Shown here in pieces: positions 13,892-21,811 of a stretch of DNA of 23,781 nt (the stretch's first letter is position 1; every line of letters starts with the position of its first letter). A model generated the notes under the pieces. That model saw only the letters and a list, made by a program, of their open reading frames with translations, was not told where the DNA came from and did not search any database. Origin of the DNA: a virus; IMG/VR virus record IMGVR_UViG_3300027719_000211, positions 1 through 23,781 of that record; one strand, written 5' to 3'. Made by a program: the position numbers and the translations under genes.

Positions 13892-14937
13892 AATTATCCT
13901 ACCCATGGAGCAAATTCTATTGGAGCGACTGGGAAAACGACCCAGCGCTTCGCGTGTGTTCGCTTAACGCACAAGGCCTTTGGATGCGGCTTCTGTGCAT
14001 CGCGGCAAGATCCATCCCGACCGGGTTCATAGTCATAGCTGGACGACCTTGCTCCTCTACGGACATCGCTCTTTTGACCGGTGTTGCCGAACAGGAGGTT
14101 GAAAGGCTGCTTGATGAGCTTTCCCGAAACGGTGTTTTTTCCCGCGATGTTAAAGGTCGCATTTTTTGCAGGCGCATGGTGCGCGACACACACATACGAG
14201 CCAGATTGCGCAAGAATGGCGCGAAAGGAGGGCAGAGCAGCTATTTGAATCAGAAAGGCATTTTTGCGCCGGACGAGCAAACGTCCGAGCAAGGCTCCGA
14301 GCAGGAGTCCGAGCCTAAGAAACAAGAGTCAGAAATTCAGAAAAGAATAACCCCCGAAAGCCCCCCTGTGGTTTTTGACGGCAACGCTGGAGGTGCGTCT
14401 TCCGTCGAAAAACGAGGCAGGCCGAAAGCCGTTGTCAGCAACCTTCCGCAGGATTGGTCTTTGCCTGACGAATGGCGCGAGACAGCGCTTGAGCGAAATT
14501 GGGCAAGCGGGGCAATCAGCAAGCAGGCCGTGAAGTTCAAACAGTATTTTGGATTTGGCAAAGGCAGCGACATTCGTCGCAGCGAAAAAGGCTGGCGACA
14601 AACGTGGCTCAATTGGCTAGATCGAGCGTTGAAGATTGATCCTAACGCGGCAACCTTTGGTCAAGCGGATAGCCCAGCAGTGCCTACAAGCTATCCGCCC
14701 TTGCCGGAACCCGTGCGCCAAAAATTGCAAGGGCATTTTGTCTTCAACGAAAGTTTCGTTCAGCGATGGTTGTCGCCTTGTCTCATTGACCTTGAGGCAG
14801 GCCGCATCATCGCGCCCTCACGTTTTCACGCCGACTATCTGGAAGGTCGTCATGGAGCGGCGCTGGAACACGCGCTGGGCCGCCTCCTTACTTTCACCGT
14901 CTCCCAAGACATACATACACAGGAAGGCAAGAAATGA
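13888..14937 (+). CDS. phage-type replication initiator-like protein with DnaA-N-like C-terminus
   Basis: 349 aa from the ATG at 13888 (GGGAGCC upstream, ATGA overlap with the previous gene). Residues 1-110 (YPWSKFYWSDWENDPALRVC..., GLWMRLLCIA, VAEQEVERLLDELSRNGVFSR) resemble the winged-helix N-terminal region of DUF1376-like phage replication proteins. A low-complexity Glu/Ser/Gln linker follows (TSEQGSEQESEPKKQESE, about 132-150). The last ~70 residues (FNESFVQRWLSPCLIDLEAG, IIAPSRFHADYLEGRHG) look like a DnaA N-terminal domain, which recruits helicase. The order primase, methyltransferase, initiator is that of a phage early replication block. A role in origin recognition or helicase loading is inferred. 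Confidence 0.75.
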   Translation: MKLSYPWSKFYWSDWENDPALRVCSLNAQGLWMRLLCIAARSIPTGFIVIAGRPCSSTDIALLTGVAEQEVERLLDELSRNGVFSRDVKGRIFCRRMVRDTHIRARLRKNGAKGGQSSYLNQKGIFAPDEQTSEQGSEQESEPKKQESEIQKRITPESPPVVFDGNAGGASSVEKRGRPKAVVSNLPQDWSLPDEWRETALERNWASGAISKQAVKFKQYFGFGKGSDIRRSEKGWRQTWLNWLDRALKIDPNAATFGQADSPAVPTSYPPLPEPVRQKLQGHFVFNESFVQRWLSPCLIDLEAGRIIAPSRFHADYLEGRHGAALEHALGRLLTFTVSQDIHTQEGKK

Positions 14938-15062
14938 TGGAAAAACAGCCATTCTTGGCAAAATATCTTTCCATAATCAACGAAACGGAAAGGTTGATTT
15001 GTCATAATAATCACGACACCGAAAAAGTGTCCTGTGGGTCACGGGCGGTGGCTCATGGCTAA
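14934..15062 (+). CDS. 42-aa small protein bridging initiator and Q-like gene
   Basis: It starts ATGATG at 14934 in ATGA overlap with the initiator stop, with AGGAAGG upstream, and ends as ATGGCTAA overlapping the start of the next gene. The residues (EKQPFLAKYLSIINETERLI) suggest one amphipathic helix. No family; support is the ribosome site and the two overlaps. It may serve mainly to couple translation. Confidence 0.45.
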   Translation: MMEKQPFLAKYLSIINETERLICHNNHDTEKVSCGSRAVAHG

Positions 15063-15540
15063 AAGGCGCAAGGCAAAAAGAGGGTTGCCCGTGCGCTTGG
15101 GAGAGCGAGCAACAATGGAGCTTCGGACACATTGCGGGGGCGTGATAACGGAAGTCATAGATCGGGATTTGCGCGGCAACCCGTATATGATTTGTGACCG
15201 CGTGCGCATTGAGTGTGCGTTGGATTATTATTTTTGGGATGGGCGTCTGACACCTAGCGAATATGAGGCGGGGCTAAAGTTTCGTCGCGCTTATCAACGC
15301 GCCGTGCTGAGGATCAAGGTTGAAGATCCCGCATCGGGCGGCGCGTATGATCCTGAAATGGCCATGTTGATCGTGCCCATTAGCGAAGAGGTTTTGCGCG
15401 CAGCTTATGGAGAGCTGTCGGACGCGCAAAAGAAAATCGTGATCGACGTGTGCGGTCATAACAAGTATGCGGGCACAACAGACCGCGTCCAAACACTACA
15501 TCGCGGCCTTGAAAAACTGGCGACGTTGTGGCGGCTTTAA
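15055..15540 (+). CDS. small phage regulatory-type protein, possibly Q/DUF6456-like
   Basis: 161 aa from the ATG at 15055; the frame is open to 15034 but the 8-base overlap with the preceding small gene favours 15055. The N-terminus is very basic (AKRRKAKRGLPVRLGER). The middle and end read YFWDGRLTPSEYEAGLKFRRAY and, later, IVIDVCGHNKYAG, LHRGLEKLATLW. This pattern of a tyrosine/arginine helix, a VC-G turn and a final LxxGLxxLAxxW helix resembles DUF6456-type proteins of alphaproteobacterial phages, as I recall them. It lies directly before a promoter-terminator pair and the late-type operon, where lambdoid phages carry the antiterminator Q. Function is inference. Confidence 0.6.
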   Translation: MAKRRKAKRGLPVRLGERATMELRTHCGGVITEVIDRDLRGNPYMICDRVRIECALDYYFWDGRLTPSEYEAGLKFRRAYQRAVLRIKVEDPASGGAYDPEMAMLIVPISEEVLRAAYGELSDAQKKIVIDVCGHNKYAGTTDRVQTLHRGLEKLATLWRL

Positions 15541-15569
15541 TTTTCTTCACATTCCGACAAAAAAAGTTC

Positions 15570-15598
15570 TTGACGATCCCACGTTGGAGGGGTAGCAA
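15570..15598 (+). promoter_or_regulatory. candidate late promoter (pR'-like)
   Basis: TTGACG (15570-15575), a 17-base spacer and TAGCAA (15593-15598) lie 30 bases after the Q-like gene. The -35 is good, the -10 is poor (three of six consensus bases), which would suit a promoter that needs help. Transcription would start near 15605 and meet a strong terminator about 25 bases later, yielding a short RNA unless read-through occurs. Confidence 0.45.
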
Positions 15599-15628
15599 TT
15601 GTGTATCGTTGCGAGACGTGGATCAAAG

Positions 15629-15659
15629 GCCGCCGAAAGATTTTTCAGGCGGCTTTTTT
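15629..15659 (+). terminator. strong rho-independent terminator
   Basis: GCCGCC-GAAA pairs with TTTC-A-GGCGGC (one bulged A, loop GATT), followed by six T. It ends the early operon or a short RNA from the promoter at 15570, and lies upstream of the late-type operon, which starts at 15871. Confidence 0.9.
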
Positions 15660-15872
15660 GTTGGACTTTTTACCTGTCCCCGCACTCGTCCACAAAGCTG
15701 CAACGTCCTGATCTTCAAGGTACTTCCAGCCCGAAAACCTATGCGGGCGGGCGTAGCGCGGGACATCTCTAGCGTTGGCATAGAAAAAGGGTGGACACTT
15801 TTCCAAGCGTGGACAGGTGGACAGCGTCCTTTCGTCCACCCGTAGTGGACAGCCAGAAAGTTGGGACTCCAT
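15645..15872 (-). CDS. possible small minus-strand gene opposite the late operon leader
   Basis: 75 aa from an ATG at 15872 with GGGAG about ten bases upstream; it overlaps the ParB-like start by two bases and runs into the terminator stem. The residues look protein-like rather than random (TCPRLEKCPPFFYANARDVP, then RPHRFSGWKYLEDQDVAALW, Lys-rich end) and codon choice is ordinary. The 5' half contains the GTGGACA repeats read as Cys-Pro codons. I do not recognise the family. It could equally be a chance frame in a regulatory region. Confidence 0.35.
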   Translation of the reverse strand: MESQLSGCPLRVDERTLSTCPRLEKCPPFFYANARDVPRYARPHRFSGWKYLEDQDVAALWTSAGTGKKSNKKAA

Positions 15873-15877
15873 GGACA
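15791..15877 (+). repeat. cluster of GTGGACA repeats before the ParB-like gene
   Basis: GTGGACA occurs exactly at 15791, 15809, 15817 and 15845, with ATGGACA at 15871 (the ParB-like start codon) and an inverted GTCCAC at 15834. Five related 7-mers in 87 bases is unusual and could be binding sites for a regulator or for one of the ParB-like proteins encoded next. The same bases are partly accounted for by the minus-strand frame. Confidence 0.5.
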
Positions 15878-16497
15878 CGAAACTCCCACGCATGGCGGAG
15901 CGGATTGAGTTTTGGCCCACAACAAAACTTCTGCCTTACGAAAAGAATCCGCGCCTTCACAGCGACGAGCAAATCAGCCAGATCGCCGCGAGCTTTATCC
16001 GCTTTGGCATGGTGATGCCAATTCTTGTCGATAGCACGGCGGGCGTGATTGCTGGGCACGGGCGGCTTGAAGCAGCCAAGCTCGTGGGTCTCAAGAAAGT
16101 TCCCGTTGTCATTCTCGATGGGTTGAGCGAGGAAGAAAAAAGCGCCTACGTCATCGCCGACAACAAGCTGGCCGAGAATGCGACATGGGATAAGGAACTT
16201 TTGGGCGAGCATGTCGAAGTCCTTATGGCCAAGGATTTTGATATGGGCGTTATCGGTTTTTCTAAAGACGAAATTGAGCGGCTTTTAAACGAAGCTCAAG
16301 ACGATTTAAGCGACGGGTTCGACGGTGGAGAAGCCAACGAACATCAAGAAGAGTCCGACACGCAATGTGTGGTTGGCTCCTACCGTCTCCCCATCTCCCG
16401 CGATGATTATCTGCGCTGGCACGATTCCATTCGCGACGCCGTTGGTTTTGAGAAAGATGCCATCAAAAAAGAAATTCGGAGGCGGTTGAAGCTATGA
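15871..16497 (+). CDS. ParB/Srx-fold protein (208 aa)
   Basis: The ATG at 15871 gives MDTKLPRMAERIEFWP, a start I associate with phage ParB-like proteins; the frame is open upstream to a GTG at 15817 within the repeats. The ParB domain is at residues about 10-100: KLLPYEKNPRLHSDEQISQI, then VDSTAGVIAGHGRLEAAKLVGL (GHGR at 62-65) and YVIADNKLAEN. The C-terminal part is acidic, then ends in a basic helix (DAIKKEIRRRLKL). In other phages this domain is often fused to a DNA methyltransferase; here the methyltransferase lies in the next gene. ParB-fold domains bind nucleotides and DNA and may act as nuclease or kinase. First gene of the late-type operon. Confidence 0.83.
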   Translation: MDTKLPRMAERIEFWPTTKLLPYEKNPRLHSDEQISQIAASFIRFGMVMPILVDSTAGVIAGHGRLEAAKLVGLKKVPVVILDGLSEEEKSAYVIADNKLAENATWDKELLGEHVEVLMAKDFDMGVIGFSKDEIERLLNEAQDDLSDGFDGGEANEHQEESDTQCVVGSYRLPISRDDYLRWHDSIRDAVGFEKDAIKKEIRRRLKL

Positions 16498-17996
16498 TCG
16501 AACTCGTTCCGATTACCGACGTGCGCCCCAGCACCTACAATCCCCGCAAGTCTGATCCCATTCGCCTCAAGATTATCGAACTATCCCTTCGCAAACTGGG
16601 CTGGCTTCTCCCCATTTATGCCGACAAAGACGGCGAAATCCTTTCCGGCCATCAACGGCACCTTGTCGCGACGCGCATGGGCATGAAGGAAGTGCCTGTC
16701 TGTTACATCCCGCGCATGACACTGGAAGAGCGTAAAGCCATTAACGTTGCGTTCAATCGCGGTACCAACGACATGCAAAACTCGGATGCGCCTGACACGC
16801 TGAAGCAGGCGCTTGAGCAGTGCAACGTTTTTGACATCGCCGCCGAGCTGCCCGATCAAACGGATGGCTGCCCTTGTTTGAATGTCGAGAAAGTTCCCCT
16901 CGCGCCGCTCTTAAAAGCCAACAAGGGCCGTTGGGTTCCGTATGCCCGTAACCTCGCGCAAATGCTTCGCAAGCGAGGCATTCAAATGCCGATCATTGCG
17001 ACCCGCGATCACAAAATCATCAACGGCATCGGGCGGCTGGAACTGGCGGCGGATCGCGGTGAAAGCCACGTCTCGGTGGTTTGGATTACGGACACGCAGG
17101 CCGAACTAGCACAAGCCATGTTGAACTTTCTCAGCATGGATTTCGACATCCACACCCGTTATGCCGACTTGCTCCGTTACAATTCTTTCCGGCGCGTCCG
17201 ACGTGTGCGCTCCGAATTAGGCTGGGGTTTCATCTTTGCCCATTACAAGAAAACCGCTGTCAAAGAATATGACGTGACCGAGCCGAAGAACGCCGAACAC
17301 TGGAAGCGGCTTTATGGGACTTCGGTGGTGGATTTTGGTGCAGGGCATTTGACTGAAACAAAAATCCTGCGGTCCATCGGTGTGCGCGTATCAGCCTTTG
17401 AGCCTTTTCGTATCGGTGACACGGATGAAATCGACAAGGCAGAGAGCCTGCGCGTCGCGCGCGCCTTTCTGGCGGACGTTGCGGCGGGCGTGAAATACGA
17501 CTCTGTTTTTATCTCCTCGGTTCTCAATAGCGTCCCCTTCCGCGAAGACCGCGAACATATCGCCTGCCTGTGCGCCGCGCTTTGCTGCCCTAGGACGCGG
17601 CTTTATGCAGCAGCTTCCTCGCGGGCGCATTCCAACTGGCGCAACGTCGCTGGCGGCAATCAAATCTCCGAACGTCGCCTCAAAGAATGTATATTTCGGC
17701 TGGAATATGAAGGCGGGATCACGTTGGGTGACTTTCAAGCCAAGCCGAAGGTTCAGAAGTATCATTCGCAGAAAGAGTTTTACGAACTCTTCAGTCCGTT
17801 CTTTGAGCGTGTGCAAGTCGAAGACAAAGCCAACAACGTCACAGCAATTTGCGGTAATCCGTTGCCCGTTGACGCGAAGAAACTAAAAGCAGCTATCGCT
17901 TTTGAGTTTGATTTACCGTATCCTGATGGCAGCCGCATGGGGTTGGTTGACGAAGCCGTCGCTGCCTATGAAAAGCGGTTAGGCATGACGTTATGA
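16494..17996 (+). CDS. double ParB-like domain fused to a SAM methyltransferase
   Basis: 500 aa, ATGA overlap with the previous gene. ParB-like domain 1 is at residues about 1-95 (ITDVRPSTYNPRKSD, GEILSGHQRHLVATRMG). A second, more divergent one is at about 133-200 (VPLAPLLKANKGRWVPYARN, HKIINGIGRLELAADRG). The region 210-260 is conserved-looking and aromatic/basic (NFLSMDFDIHTRYADLLRYN). A class I methyltransferase domain follows at about 270-440: SVVDFGAGHLTETKILRSIG (SAM loop), VSAFEPF (acidic residue after strand 2) and FISSVLNSVPF (strand 4). No N6A-type DPPY motif is present, so the target is not obviously adenine. A role in modifying DNA or a nucleotide is inferred from the ParB domains and neighbours. 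Confidence 0.82.
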   Translation: MIELVPITDVRPSTYNPRKSDPIRLKIIELSLRKLGWLLPIYADKDGEILSGHQRHLVATRMGMKEVPVCYIPRMTLEERKAINVAFNRGTNDMQNSDAPDTLKQALEQCNVFDIAAELPDQTDGCPCLNVEKVPLAPLLKANKGRWVPYARNLAQMLRKRGIQMPIIATRDHKIINGIGRLELAADRGESHVSVVWITDTQAELAQAMLNFLSMDFDIHTRYADLLRYNSFRRVRRVRSELGWGFIFAHYKKTAVKEYDVTEPKNAEHWKRLYGTSVVDFGAGHLTETKILRSIGVRVSAFEPFRIGDTDEIDKAESLRVARAFLADVAAGVKYDSVFISSVLNSVPFREDREHIACLCAALCCPRTRLYAAASSRAHSNWRNVAGGNQISERRLKECIFRLEYEGGITLGDFQAKPKVQKYHSQKEFYELFSPFFERVQVEDKANNVTAICGNPLPVDAKKLKAAIAFEFDLPYPDGSRMGLVDEAVAAYEKRLGMTL

Positions 17997-18412
17997 TTAT
18001 TTTGCTCGATCTGAATTTTACGCTGGTTTCAAACAGCCATGAAAAACTGAAACCCTTCGCTCGTCAGATTGAAAACGAAACTTACTCCCTCGATCTCCTT
18101 AGCCGGATTAAACACGCCACGGTCATTTTGATCACGGCGCGCCCCGCCATGCACAAGGCCGCGACACTCAAAAGCATCAAAGAAAAGACGGGTTGGAAGC
18201 CAGATGCGGCTTACTTCAACGAATGGTTCCTGTACCCACCCGCCTGCAAAAAGAAGATCCTCGAAACCTACGTTTTCCCGAAATATGGCGCGAACCCTGA
18301 AACCTATGTTGCCATCGAAAGCAACCCTTCAACCCGCGCCATGTACGAAGCCTTCGGCATCGTCGCCCTGACCAGAGACACGGTTCTCGAAACCTTCAGC
18401 CCTAAAAACTGA
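17993..18412 (+). CDS. HAD-like hydrolase-fold protein
   Basis: 139 aa, ATGA overlap with the double-ParB methyltransferase. It starts MIILLDLNFTLVSNS, a HAD motif I in which the second catalytic Asp (usually DxD) is Asn. VILITARP at about 43-50 fits motif II (Thr). Lysines follow, and YVAIESNPSTRAMYEAFG at about 103-120 takes the place of the acidic motif IV. HAD enzymes are mostly phosphatases using the first Asp as nucleophile; the second Asp is the acid/base, so its replacement may slow or change the reaction. Tight coupling suggests it works with the methyltransferases next to it. Confidence 0.72.
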   Translation: MIILLDLNFTLVSNSHEKLKPFARQIENETYSLDLLSRIKHATVILITARPAMHKAATLKSIKEKTGWKPDAAYFNEWFLYPPACKKKILETYVFPKYGANPETYVAIESNPSTRAMYEAFGIVALTRDTVLETFSPKN

Positions 18413-18450
18413 TTCCCCAAAACATTTAGAAAGTGAAAGGAGGCTCTGCC

Positions 18451-19116
18451 ATGCAGATCCCGAAAGAATGGACGTTTGCCAATAAGGACGTGGCCGAAGG
18501 ATTTGAGCATCATGTTCGTGAACAATTGCCGTGGTACGATCTTCTAACTTCTGCCGTTTCCTATATTGGACGGCATTACATTCCCCAAGGCGGCCTTGTC
18601 TATGACATCGGAGCCTCGACGGGCAACATTGGCCGCGCTTTGCAATCAACATTAGACACTCGCGGGGCCGAGCTTATAGCTATCGAAGAAAGCGCAGAGA
18701 TGGCTGCGCTCTATGACGGCCCCGGATCACTGGCGATCACCAATGCCTTGTCTTTCCCCTACCAGTCCTTTGATCTAGCCATTTGCTTTCTGGTGCTGAT
18801 GTTCTTCCCACCAAGCGAACGCGAAAGGTTCCTTGATCGGCTCAAAGAAAATCTACGCCCCGGTGGCGCAATCCTTGTGGTCGATAAATGCGAGGCTGTG
18901 CAGGGCTACCCCGCCACCATCCTTTCCCGTATTGCGCTGGCCCATAAAATTGCGGCAGGCGTGAAGCCGGAGGAGATTATCGCCAAGGAACTAAGCCTGA
19001 GCGGCGTTCAAAGACCCATCGATCCCACCATCTTGGGCGACGAAGCCATTCCGTTTTTCCGCTTTGGCGAGTTCGCAGGATGGATCATCGACTACAACAG
19101 CCTGCACAGAACCTGA
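18451..19116 (+). CDS. class I SAM-dependent methyltransferase (221 aa)
   Basis: The ATG at 18451 follows AAAGGAGG with good spacing; an upstream in-frame start at 18433 would place that ribosome site inside the gene. Motifs: LVYDIGASTGNIGRAL (SAM loop, about residues 49-64), LIAIEESAEMA (acidic end of strand 2), FDLAICFLVLMFFPPSERERFLDRLKENLRPGGAILVVDK (strands 4 and 5 of the fold). The arrangement resembles CmoA-like or small-molecule/nucleoside methyltransferases, not the DNA C5 type. It lies between the HAD-like gene and the terminase genes. Substrate unknown; it may complete a modification pathway with the upstream genes. Confidence 0.82.
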   Translation: MQIPKEWTFANKDVAEGFEHHVREQLPWYDLLTSAVSYIGRHYIPQGGLVYDIGASTGNIGRALQSTLDTRGAELIAIEESAEMAALYDGPGSLAITNALSFPYQSFDLAICFLVLMFFPPSERERFLDRLKENLRPGGAILVVDKCEAVQGYPATILSRIALAHKIAAGVKPEEIIAKELSLSGVQRPIDPTILGDEAIPFFRFGEFAGWIIDYNSLHRT

Positions 19117-19124
19117 AATGAACG

Positions 19125-19655
19125 ATGGGACTTTCAATCCGAGCCTATGCCGCGCATCGGGGATGCTCGAAGAGTGCCGTGATGAAAGCCGTCTCGCGGG
19201 GGCGTATCTCACGCGACCCCGACGGCAAGATTGACCCTGTTCAAGCTGACCGCGAATGGGAGCAAAACAGTGATCCGGGGCAAGTGGAGGCGCAAGGTGC
19301 GGAAAAACCCGCCCTACAGACGAAACTTAAAGCGAAAGCGGAAAGCGTTGCCGAAGCTTCGTCCAATGAAGGCCCGACCTATATCCAAAGCCGCGCAATC
19401 CGTGAACTGTACGTCGCACGGCTGCGGAAGATGGAATATGAGGAAAAGGCCAGCCGCCTCGTACCCCTCGACAAGGTAACGGTTCGCTGGTTCAACCTTG
19501 CGCGGCAATTACGCGACCAGCTTATCGCCATTCCCAATCGCATTGACGCCATTCTTGCCGCCGAGGCCGACCGCTTCAAGGTCAATCAGCTTTTGACCGA
19601 GGAGATTACGCGTGTGCTCGAAGAATTCGCCAAGTCCGATCCGGCCAATCTCTGA
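19125..19655 (+). CDS. phage terminase small subunit (Nu1-like)
   Basis: 176 aa, ATG at 19125. The N-terminal HTH is of the excisionase/Nu1 type: SIRAYAAHRGCSKSAVMKAV, then RGRISRDPDGKIDPVQADREW. After a charged linker the C-terminal half is helical (IRELYVARLRKMEYEEKASRLVPLD, ARQLRDQLIAIPNRI), typical of GpA-partner small terminases. It recognises the packaging site and hands DNA to the large subunit. It ends with TGATG overlap onto the large-subunit gene. Confidence 0.85.
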   Translation: MGLSIRAYAAHRGCSKSAVMKAVSRGRISRDPDGKIDPVQADREWEQNSDPGQVEAQGAEKPALQTKLKAKAESVAEASSNEGPTYIQSRAIRELYVARLRKMEYEEKASRLVPLDKVTVRWFNLARQLRDQLIAIPNRIDAILAAEADRFKVNQLLTEEITRVLEEFAKSDPANL

Positions 19656-21571
19656 TGAACAATCCGCAAGAAATTGCTTACATCCTTTCCTATCTGGAAG
19701 GGCTGAAGCCTGACCCTGTGCAAGTGGTGTCGGATTGGTCGGATCAACACCGCCTTCTTTCCGGCAAGGCCTCGTCCGAGCCGGGGCCGTGGCGCACAAG
19801 CCGAACGCCCTATTTGCGCGAACCGATGGATTGTTTGTCCGCAAACTCTCCCATAGAGCGCGTCGTTTTTATGAAGGGCGCGCAGATTGGCGGGACGGAA
19901 TGCGGCAACAACTGGCTGGGCTATATCATTCATCAAACACCGGGGCCGACGCTTAGTGTCAACCCGACTGTGGAGATGGCCAAGCGCAATTCCAAACAGC
20001 GCATCGAGCCGCTTATTGAAGAAAGCCCTGTTCTTCGCCAATTGATCAAGCCCGCCCGATCCAAGGATTCGGGCAACACGATTTTGGTCAAAGAGTTTCC
20101 GGGCGGCATTCTGGTGATGACGGGCGCAAACAGCGCGGCGGGGCTTCGCTCCATGCCCGTGCGGTTCCTGTTTTTGGATGAAGTTGACGCATTCCCCGGC
20201 GACGTGGAGGATGAAGGTGATCCCGTAGCTCTGGCCGAGGCGCGTACCCGCACTTTTGCGCGGCGCAAGATTTATATTGTTTCAACGCCGACGGTCAAAG
20301 GCCTGTCGCGTATCGAGCGTGAATATGAGGCCAGCGATCAACGCCGCTACATGGTGCCGTGTCCGCTATGCGGCACGTTTCAGTGGCTCAAATTCTCGCA
20401 GCTCAAATGGCCGCACAATGAACCCGACAAGGCAGCGTATGAGTGCGAACATTGCAGCCAGCTGTTTGCCGAGCATCACAAAACGGAGATGCTGGCGAAC
20501 GGTTATTGGCAGGCTCACGCGCAGGGCGATGGGCGCACGGCAGGCTTCCATATTTCCAGTTTGTATTCGCCGCTGGGTTGGCGAAGCTGGGCAGAAATTG
20601 CGCGGGCATGGCTCGACGCGCAAGGTTCGGATGCTTCGATCAAATCGTTCAAAAACACCGAGCTTGGGGAAACCTATGTCGAAAGCGGCGAAGCCCCAGA
20701 ATGGCATCGCCTCTATGATCGGCGTGAAGATTACCGCATAGCTACCGTGCCAATGGGCGGCTTGTTCCTTACAGCTGGCGTGGATGTGCAGAAAGACCGC
20801 CTTGAACTGGAAATCGTGGCATGGGGCCGCGACCGCGAATGCTGGTCAGTGGATTATCGTGTCTTGCAAGGAGATCCTGCCAAGGCGGATGTGTGGATCG
20901 CGCTCGACGCAGTGTTGGCCGAAAGCTTCACGCATGAAAACGGGGTCAATCTCGCGATCCTCAAACTCGCCATCGACACGGGCTATGCAACGCAGGAGGT
21001 TTACGACTGGGTACGCCGTCAGCAAGGCGATAGGGTTTTAGCCGTCAAGGGCGTTGACCGCCTTGGTGCGCCGCTTGGCGCGCCCAGCCATATGGATGTG
21101 ACGGTTGAAGGGAAACGCAAGCGGCGAGGCCTTCTGGTTTGGCCCGTGGGATCATCTTTCGCCAAGTCCGAGCTTTATGGGTGCCTTCGCAAAGACGCGC
21201 CGACGGACGAGCAAAAGGCGCAAGGCATTCGTTATCCGGCAGGATATTGCCACTTCCCCAAATACGGCGAGGATTATTTCAAGCAGCTGACGGCGGAACG
21301 CCTCGTCACAAGCAAGAACAAACGGGGCTTCCCCTTCCGCGAGTGGCGCAAAGAGCGTGAACGTAACGAAGCGTTGGACTGCCGCGTGTACGCGCGCGCC
21401 GCCGCCGCCAGCGTCGGCATCGACCGCTTCAACGAAACTATCTGGCTCCGCCTTGAAACCGCCCTCGGCCTCGTCACGGAAGTCAACAGCCCCGCGCCGG
21501 AAGTCGCTACCGCACCGCCTCAGTCGCCACCCGCTCCACAACGCCGAACGATCAGGAGTAGTTATCTATGA
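19655..21571 (+). CDS. phage terminase large subunit, GpA family
   Basis: 638 aa, full length for the GpA family. The ATPase domain has the variant Walker A MKGAQIGGTECGNN (about 73-86) and Walker B FLFLDEVDAFPGD (about 171-183), followed by motif III VSTPT. A zinc ribbon lies at about 236-267 (CPLC...CEHC). The nuclease domain starts near LTAGVDVQKDRLELEIVAWG, whose Asp would bind metal, and continues through LAIDTGYAT. The protein cuts concatemeric DNA and drives it into a procapsid. The C-terminal ~30 residues are Pro/Ala rich. No portal, protease or capsid gene follows, so it is a remnant, serves a helper phage, or the virion genes are elsewhere in the element. Confidence 0.93.
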   Translation: MNNPQEIAYILSYLEGLKPDPVQVVSDWSDQHRLLSGKASSEPGPWRTSRTPYLREPMDCLSANSPIERVVFMKGAQIGGTECGNNWLGYIIHQTPGPTLSVNPTVEMAKRNSKQRIEPLIEESPVLRQLIKPARSKDSGNTILVKEFPGGILVMTGANSAAGLRSMPVRFLFLDEVDAFPGDVEDEGDPVALAEARTRTFARRKIYIVSTPTVKGLSRIEREYEASDQRRYMVPCPLCGTFQWLKFSQLKWPHNEPDKAAYECEHCSQLFAEHHKTEMLANGYWQAHAQGDGRTAGFHISSLYSPLGWRSWAEIARAWLDAQGSDASIKSFKNTELGETYVESGEAPEWHRLYDRREDYRIATVPMGGLFLTAGVDVQKDRLELEIVAWGRDRECWSVDYRVLQGDPAKADVWIALDAVLAESFTHENGVNLAILKLAIDTGYATQEVYDWVRRQQGDRVLAVKGVDRLGAPLGAPSHMDVTVEGKRKRRGLLVWPVGSSFAKSELYGCLRKDAPTDEQKAQGIRYPAGYCHFPKYGEDYFKQLTAERLVTSKNKRGFPFREWRKERERNEALDCRVYARAAAASVGIDRFNETIWLRLETALGLVTEVNSPAPEVATAPPQSPPAPQRRTIRSSYL

Positions 21572-21753
21572 CTCTACCTGATCTTCAGAAATATCGGCAA
21601 ATGGTGGAGAGTTTTGACTTGTCTGATGAGCAAAAAGACGAACTTATCATGGCTGTGTGGAATATTATGGGGCATTTTGTGGACCAAGCCTTTGGTGTCC
21701 ATCCAGTGCAATTGTGTCAAAAGAACCGTGAAAGCAAGCACTTGACCCAATGA
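21568..21753 (+). CDS. 61-aa protein between terminase and recombinases
   Basis: ATG at 21568 overlaps the terminase stop (ATGA). The sequence KYRQMVESFDLSDEQKDELI followed by AVWNIMGHFVDQAFGVHPVQ is strongly patterned: an acidic helix, then a hydrophobic helix. I remember similar short proteins next to recombinase genes in alphaproteobacterial prophages, but cannot verify. The C-terminal tail (KNRESKHLTQ) is polar. It may be a recombination accessory factor; that is inference from position. Confidence 0.68.
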   Translation: MTLPDLQKYRQMVESFDLSDEQKDELIMAVWNIMGHFVDQAFGVHPVQLCQKNRESKHLTQ

Positions 21754-21768
21754 TTTTGTGGATGTTTG

Positions 21769-21777
21769 TGTTATAAT
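21769..21777 (+). promoter_or_regulatory. extended -10 promoter for the recombinase genes
   Basis: TG-T-TATAAT is a perfect -10 hexamer with the TG extension. No good -35 lies at the right distance, as expected for extended -10 promoters. Transcription would begin near 21785, which places the ATG at 21812 in the message and excludes the earlier in-frame starts at 21758 and 21776. Confidence 0.65.
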
Positions 21778-21811
21778 GGTGCGGGCAACGAAACGGATTA
21801 AAGTGAGAAAA

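Noticed and set aside
14636-15007. 123-aa plus-strand frame across the initiator C-terminus
   Set aside because: Out of frame with the initiator and with the small gene at 14934; no ribosome site and low-quality residues.
21758-21811. Earlier in-frame starts for the small recombinase-domain gene
   Set aside because: They overlap or precede the TG-T-TATAAT promoter, so they would not be in the message; the domain begins just after the ATG at 21812.
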